Positions 6,857-9,136 of a stretch of 9,136 nucleotides of DNA are shown piece after piece. Origin of the DNA: Gemmatimonadota bacterium (lineage in GTDB: Bacteria > Gemmatimonadota > Gemmatimonadetes > Gemmatimonadales > Gemmatimonadaceae); the NCBI GenBank assembly GCA_016794735.1, contig JAEUJK010000009.1, forward strand, positions 1-9,136, read 5' to 3'. Below the pieces are notes generated by a model. It was not told the DNA's origin. It made no database searches and saw only the letters and a list, made by a program, of their open reading frames with translations. Numbering within the stretch: the first letter of the stretch is position 1; every line of letters begins with the position of its first letter. The position numbers and the translations under genes were made by a program.

Positions 6857-6864
6857 CGTTAGGC
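6857..6864 (-). repeat. Octamer GCCTAACG, copy 4 (reads CGTTAGGC on +)
   Basis: The only intergenic copy, starting 3 nt after the ruvA stop codon and about 20 nt before the -35 box of the aminotransferase promoter. Confidence 0.6.
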
Positions 6865-6884
6865 GCTTCCGCGGCCCGGTGCCC

Positions 6885-6912
6885 TTGAGAAGTCGGGTGC
6901 GGGCGACAGATT
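6885..6912 (+). promoter_or_regulatory. Predicted promoter of the aminotransferase gene
   Basis: -35 TTGAGA (6885-6890; 5 of 6 matches to TTGACA), 16-nt spacer, -10 CAGATT (6907-6912), within the 86-bp gap after ruvA. The expected start near 6919 gives a leader of about 20 nt to the ATG at 6940, without a Shine-Dalgarno. The -10 differs from the TAGATT at 3631 by one base. It suggests the aminotransferase is transcribed separately from the ruv cluster. Confidence 0.5.
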
Positions 6913-6939
6913 CACCCGCCACCCCTCACCGTGCCAGGC

Positions 6940-8094
6940 ATGCCCGCGCAACGCGCCGCGACGTTCACCGAAAGTGTCATCCGGGAAATGACCCGGGTTG
7001 CCGCCCAATACGGGGCGATCAACCTGGCCCAGGGCTTTCCGGACTTCCCGATGCCCGCCCCGATGAAGGAGGCGGCCTGCGCCGCCATCAACGGGGACAT
7101 CAACCAGTACGCGGTGACCTGGGGCGCCCCCGCCCTCCGCGTCGCGATCGCCGAGAAGTACCATCGCTGGTACGACATGACGGTCGACCCGGACCGCGAG
7201 TTGACGGTGACCTGTGGTGCCACCGAGGCGATGGCCGCGGTCTTCCTGGCCCTGATCGATCCGGGGGACGAGGTCATCGTCTTCGAGCCGTTCTACGAGA
7301 ATTACGGGCCGGACGCGATCCTGGCCGGCGCGAAGCCGGTCTTCGTCCCGCTGGAATGGCCGGATTGGCGCTTCGACCCCGATAGACTCCGCGCCGCGTT
7401 CTCCAACAAGACGAAGGCGATCGTCATCAACACCCCGCACAACCCGACCGGCAAGGTCTTCAACCGCGAGGAACTGAACCTCATCGCCGAGTTGTGCCAG
7501 CAGCACGATGTCTGGGCGATCACGGACGAGATCTACGAACACATCCGGTATCACGGCTCGCACCACGTGCTGGCGACGTTCCCGGGGATGCGCGAGCGCA
7601 CGATCACCATCTCCGGGTTGTCGAAAACGTTCAGCTGCACCGGGTGGCGCCTGGGTTTCGCGATTGCCCCGCCGCGGGAAAGCGTCGCGATCCGCAAGGT
7701 GCACGACTTCCTGACGGTGGGTGCCCCCGCCCCGCTGCAGCAGGCGGCCGCCGTCGGGATGGCGTTCGACGTCGAGTACTACAACCACATGGCGCAGGAC
7801 TACCTGCGGCGCCGTGACCGGCTGTGCGCCCCGCTCGCCGAGGCCGGCTTCAAGTTCACGCCGCCGGACGGCGCGTATTACGTGCTCGCCGACTACTCCG
7901 CGTTCAGCGATCGCGGCGACACCGAGTTTGCCATGTGGCTCACGCGCGAAGCCGGGATCGCGACGGTGCCGGGGTCGAGCTTCCACTCCCCGGGCGCGAC
8001 CGTCCCACGTTACATCCGGTTTGTCTTCTGCAAGAAGGACGACACGCTGGACGCGGCCGCCGAGCGCTTGCTCAAGTTACCGGCGTTGGCCTGA
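6940..8094 (+). CDS. PLP-dependent aminotransferase, class I/II (fold type I)
   Basis: 384 aa from the ATG. It transfers an amino group between an amino acid and a 2-oxo acid using pyridoxal phosphate. Landmarks: FTESVIREM and INLAQGFPDFP near the N-terminus, TPHNPTGKVF with PLP-contacting Asn168, TDEIYEH with Asp196 and Tyr199, the PLP Schiff-base Lys229 in SGLSKTFSCTGWRLGF, and substrate-carboxylate Arg360 in PRYIRFVF. The SKTFSCTGWRLG stretch and overall layout resemble the kynurenine/methionine aminotransferase (YbdL, KAT) branch of family I-gamma more than aspartate aminotransferases. The natural substrate cannot be read from sequence; glutamine, methionine, kynurenine or aspartate are possible. 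The start could also be the GTG at 6931, three codons upstream. The last 23 bp overlap the convergent EAL gene. No pathway partner is adjacent. Confidence 0.92.
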   Translation: MPAQRAATFTESVIREMTRVAAQYGAINLAQGFPDFPMPAPMKEAACAAINGDINQYAVTWGAPALRVAIAEKYHRWYDMTVDPDRELTVTCGATEAMAAVFLALIDPGDEVIVFEPFYENYGPDAILAGAKPVFVPLEWPDWRFDPDRLRAAFSNKTKAIVINTPHNPTGKVFNREELNLIAELCQQHDVWAITDEIYEHIRYHGSHHVLATFPGMRERTITISGLSKTFSCTGWRLGFAIAPPRESVAIRKVHDFLTVGAPAPLQQAAAVGMAFDVEYYNHMAQDYLRRRDRLCAPLAEAGFKFTPPDGAYYVLADYSAFSDRGDTEFAMWLTREAGIATVPGSSFHSPGATVPRYIRFVFCKKDDTLDAAAERLLKLPALA

Positions 8095-9136
8095 GGACGC
8101 GCACGGTCCCCGGCGTCACCCGTGGCGCCGGATCGGACAGCAGTCGCCGCTCGAACTCCTCGGGCGGCACCGCGCGGGAGAAGAAGTAGCCCTGCCCCAG
8201 CTCGCACCCCAGCGCGGTGAGCCCATCGCGCTGCTCGAGGCGTTCGATCCCCTCGGCGATCGTCTCGATGCCTAACGTCTTGCCCAGGGCGATGATCGCG
8301 CGGGCCAGCACGGGATCCTTGTTGGCCACGGCCACGGAATCCACGAACGTGCGGTCGATCTTCAGCACGTCGATCGGGAACTGCTGCAGGTAGCCCAGGG
8401 AGGAGTAGCCGACGCCGAAATCGTCGATGGCGAGCTTCACCCCCAGGGCCTTCAGCTCACGCAGCGTCTCGAGGGTTTCCTCGGAACGCCGCATGAGCAC
8501 GCTCTCGGTGATCTCGAGGGTCAATGCCCCGGGGAGGAGTGCACTGTCGCGCAGCGCCGTCGAGACATCGGTGACCAGCGCTGGTTCCTGGAAGTGGCGC
8601 CCGGAGAGGTTCACCGAGAGCCGCATCTCCGCAGCCCGGGCCGATGATCGACGCCAGATCGCCGCCTGTTCGCAGGCTTCCTGCAGGACCCGTCGCCCCA
8701 CGGGAACGATCAAGCCGGTTTCTTCCGCCATCCCCACGAAGCGCGTCGTGGGAATGTGCCCGCGCACCGGGTGCGTCCAGCGCACCAGCGCCTCGGCGCC
8801 GTACAGCCGGCTGTTCGCGAGGTGCACGATCGGCTGGTACTCCACCGAGATCTGGTCCCCACCAACACTCGCCCGCAGGTCGGCCTCGAGCTCGAGCCAC
8901 TCCACAAGTTCGGCGTGCATCGCGGGTTGATAGACGGCGTGGCCACCCTTCGCACGCGACTTCGCGAAGTACATCGCCAGGTCCGCATTGCGGAGCACCT
9001 CGTCCGGGGTGAGCCCGGCGGAGATCTCGGCGATCCCCGTGCTCACGCCAACGAACACCTCGCGCCCCTGGATGGTGAACGACCCCGCCACGGCGTGCGC
9101 GATGCGCCCGGCGATCGTTTCCGCATCGCTCATCCC
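8072..9136 (-). CDS. GGDEF-EAL cyclic-di-GMP phosphodiesterase, C-terminal part (runs off right edge)
   Basis: The frame enters from the right edge, so the N-terminus is missing. Counting from the Met at 9133, residues 1-~70 are the last part of a GGDEF domain (VFVGVSTGIAEI, then RNADLAMYFAKSRAKGGHAVY); the GGDEF motif itself lies outside. Residues ~80-335 are a complete EAL domain, which hydrolyses c-di-GMP to pGpG. All key residues are visible: Glu114 (EALVRW), Asn175 (NLSGRHF), Glu207 (LEITES), Asp237-Asp238 (DDFGVGYSSL), Lys258 (LKIDR), Glu294 (TIAEGIE) and Gln314 (ELGQGYFFS). Loop 6 reads DDFGVG rather than the usual DDFGTG, a small change. Phosphodiesterase activity is therefore likely; whether the GGDEF half is active or only regulatory cannot be seen. 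Sensory domains probably lie further upstream. It converges on the aminotransferase with a 23-bp overlap and no space for a terminator. Confidence 0.94.
   Translation of the reverse strand, partial: GMSDAETIAGRIAHAVAGSFTIQGREVFVGVSTGIAEISAGLTPDEVLRNADLAMYFAKSRAKGGHAVYQPAMHAELVEWLELEADLRASVGGDQISVEYQPIVHLANSRLYGAEALVRWTHPVRGHIPTTRFVGMAEETGLIVPVGRRVLQEACEQAAIWRRSSARAAEMRLSVNLSGRHFQEPALVTDVSTALRDSALLPGALTLEITESVLMRRSEETLETLRELKALGVKLAIDDFGVGYSSLGYLQQFPIDVLKIDRTFVDSVAVANKDPVLARAIIALGKTLGIETIAEGIERLEQRDGLTALGCELGQGYFFSRAVPPEEFERRLLSDPAPRVTPGTVRVLRPTPVT
8270..8277 (+). repeat. Octamer GCCTAACG, copy 5
   Basis: Lies in the EAL gene, read in sense as ACG-TTA-GGC (Thr-Leu-Gly, in KTLGIE), again using TTA for leucine. 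Confidence 0.6.

Noticed and set aside
6874..6904. Inverted repeat GCCCG/CGGGC after ruvA as a terminator
   Set aside because: The 5-bp stem has an asymmetric internal loop, no T-run, and overlaps the better-supported aminotransferase promoter.
6931..6939. GTG at 6931 as start of the aminotransferase
   Set aside because: It is possible, adding only three residues, but the ATG at 6940 gives the more usual short N-terminus before FTESVIREM. Neither has a Shine-Dalgarno to decide.
8072..9133. EAL gene as a complete 353-aa protein starting at the Met at 9133
   Set aside because: The frame stays open to the window edge and that Met lies in the middle of a GGDEF domain, so the gene is truncated by the window.

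Overview
The window is compact, GC-rich (roughly two-thirds GC) bacterial chromosome. A response regulator fused to a PglZ/alkaline-phosphatase domain (PorX type), start codons without Shine-Dalgarno sequences, and TAnnTT-like -10 boxes all suggest a member of the Fibrobacteres-Chlorobi-Bacteroidetes superphylum. Gemmatimonadota is the best guess because of the high GC. This is inference; there is no rRNA or other phylogenetic marker here.

Left part (1-3579, all minus strand): a three-gene envelope operon read leftward. porX-like regulator comes first, then an MsbA-type lipid-flippase ABC exporter 12 bp later, then a GT4-type glycosyltransferase 2 bp after that, which runs off the left edge. 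Together they look like a signal-controlled module for making or exporting a surface glycolipid.

Middle (3580-4883): a 64-bp divergent control region with two back-to-back promoters whose -35 boxes overlap. Both -10 boxes lie 7 nt before their start codons, so both transcripts look leaderless. To the right are a 133-aa protein of unknown function and, overlapping it by 8 nt, a 281-aa stand-alone homologue of the DnaB helicase C-terminal motor domain.

Centre-right (4996-6853, plus strand): yebC-ruvC-ruvA, a widely conserved cluster (translation/regulatory factor plus Holliday-junction resolvase and branch-migration subunit). ruvB does not follow.

Right part: a class I/II PLP-dependent aminotransferase with its own plausible promoter (6940-8094, plus) converges on, and overlaps by 23 bp at its 3' end, an EAL phosphodiesterase with an upstream GGDEF domain (minus strand, running off the right edge).

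The least expected signals are the octamer GCCTAACG/CGTTAGGC, present five times against about 0.3 expected from base composition, and the shared leaderless divergent promoter. No mobile element, CRISPR array, rRNA or tRNA gene was seen, and no gene-free stretch exceeds about 115 bp.
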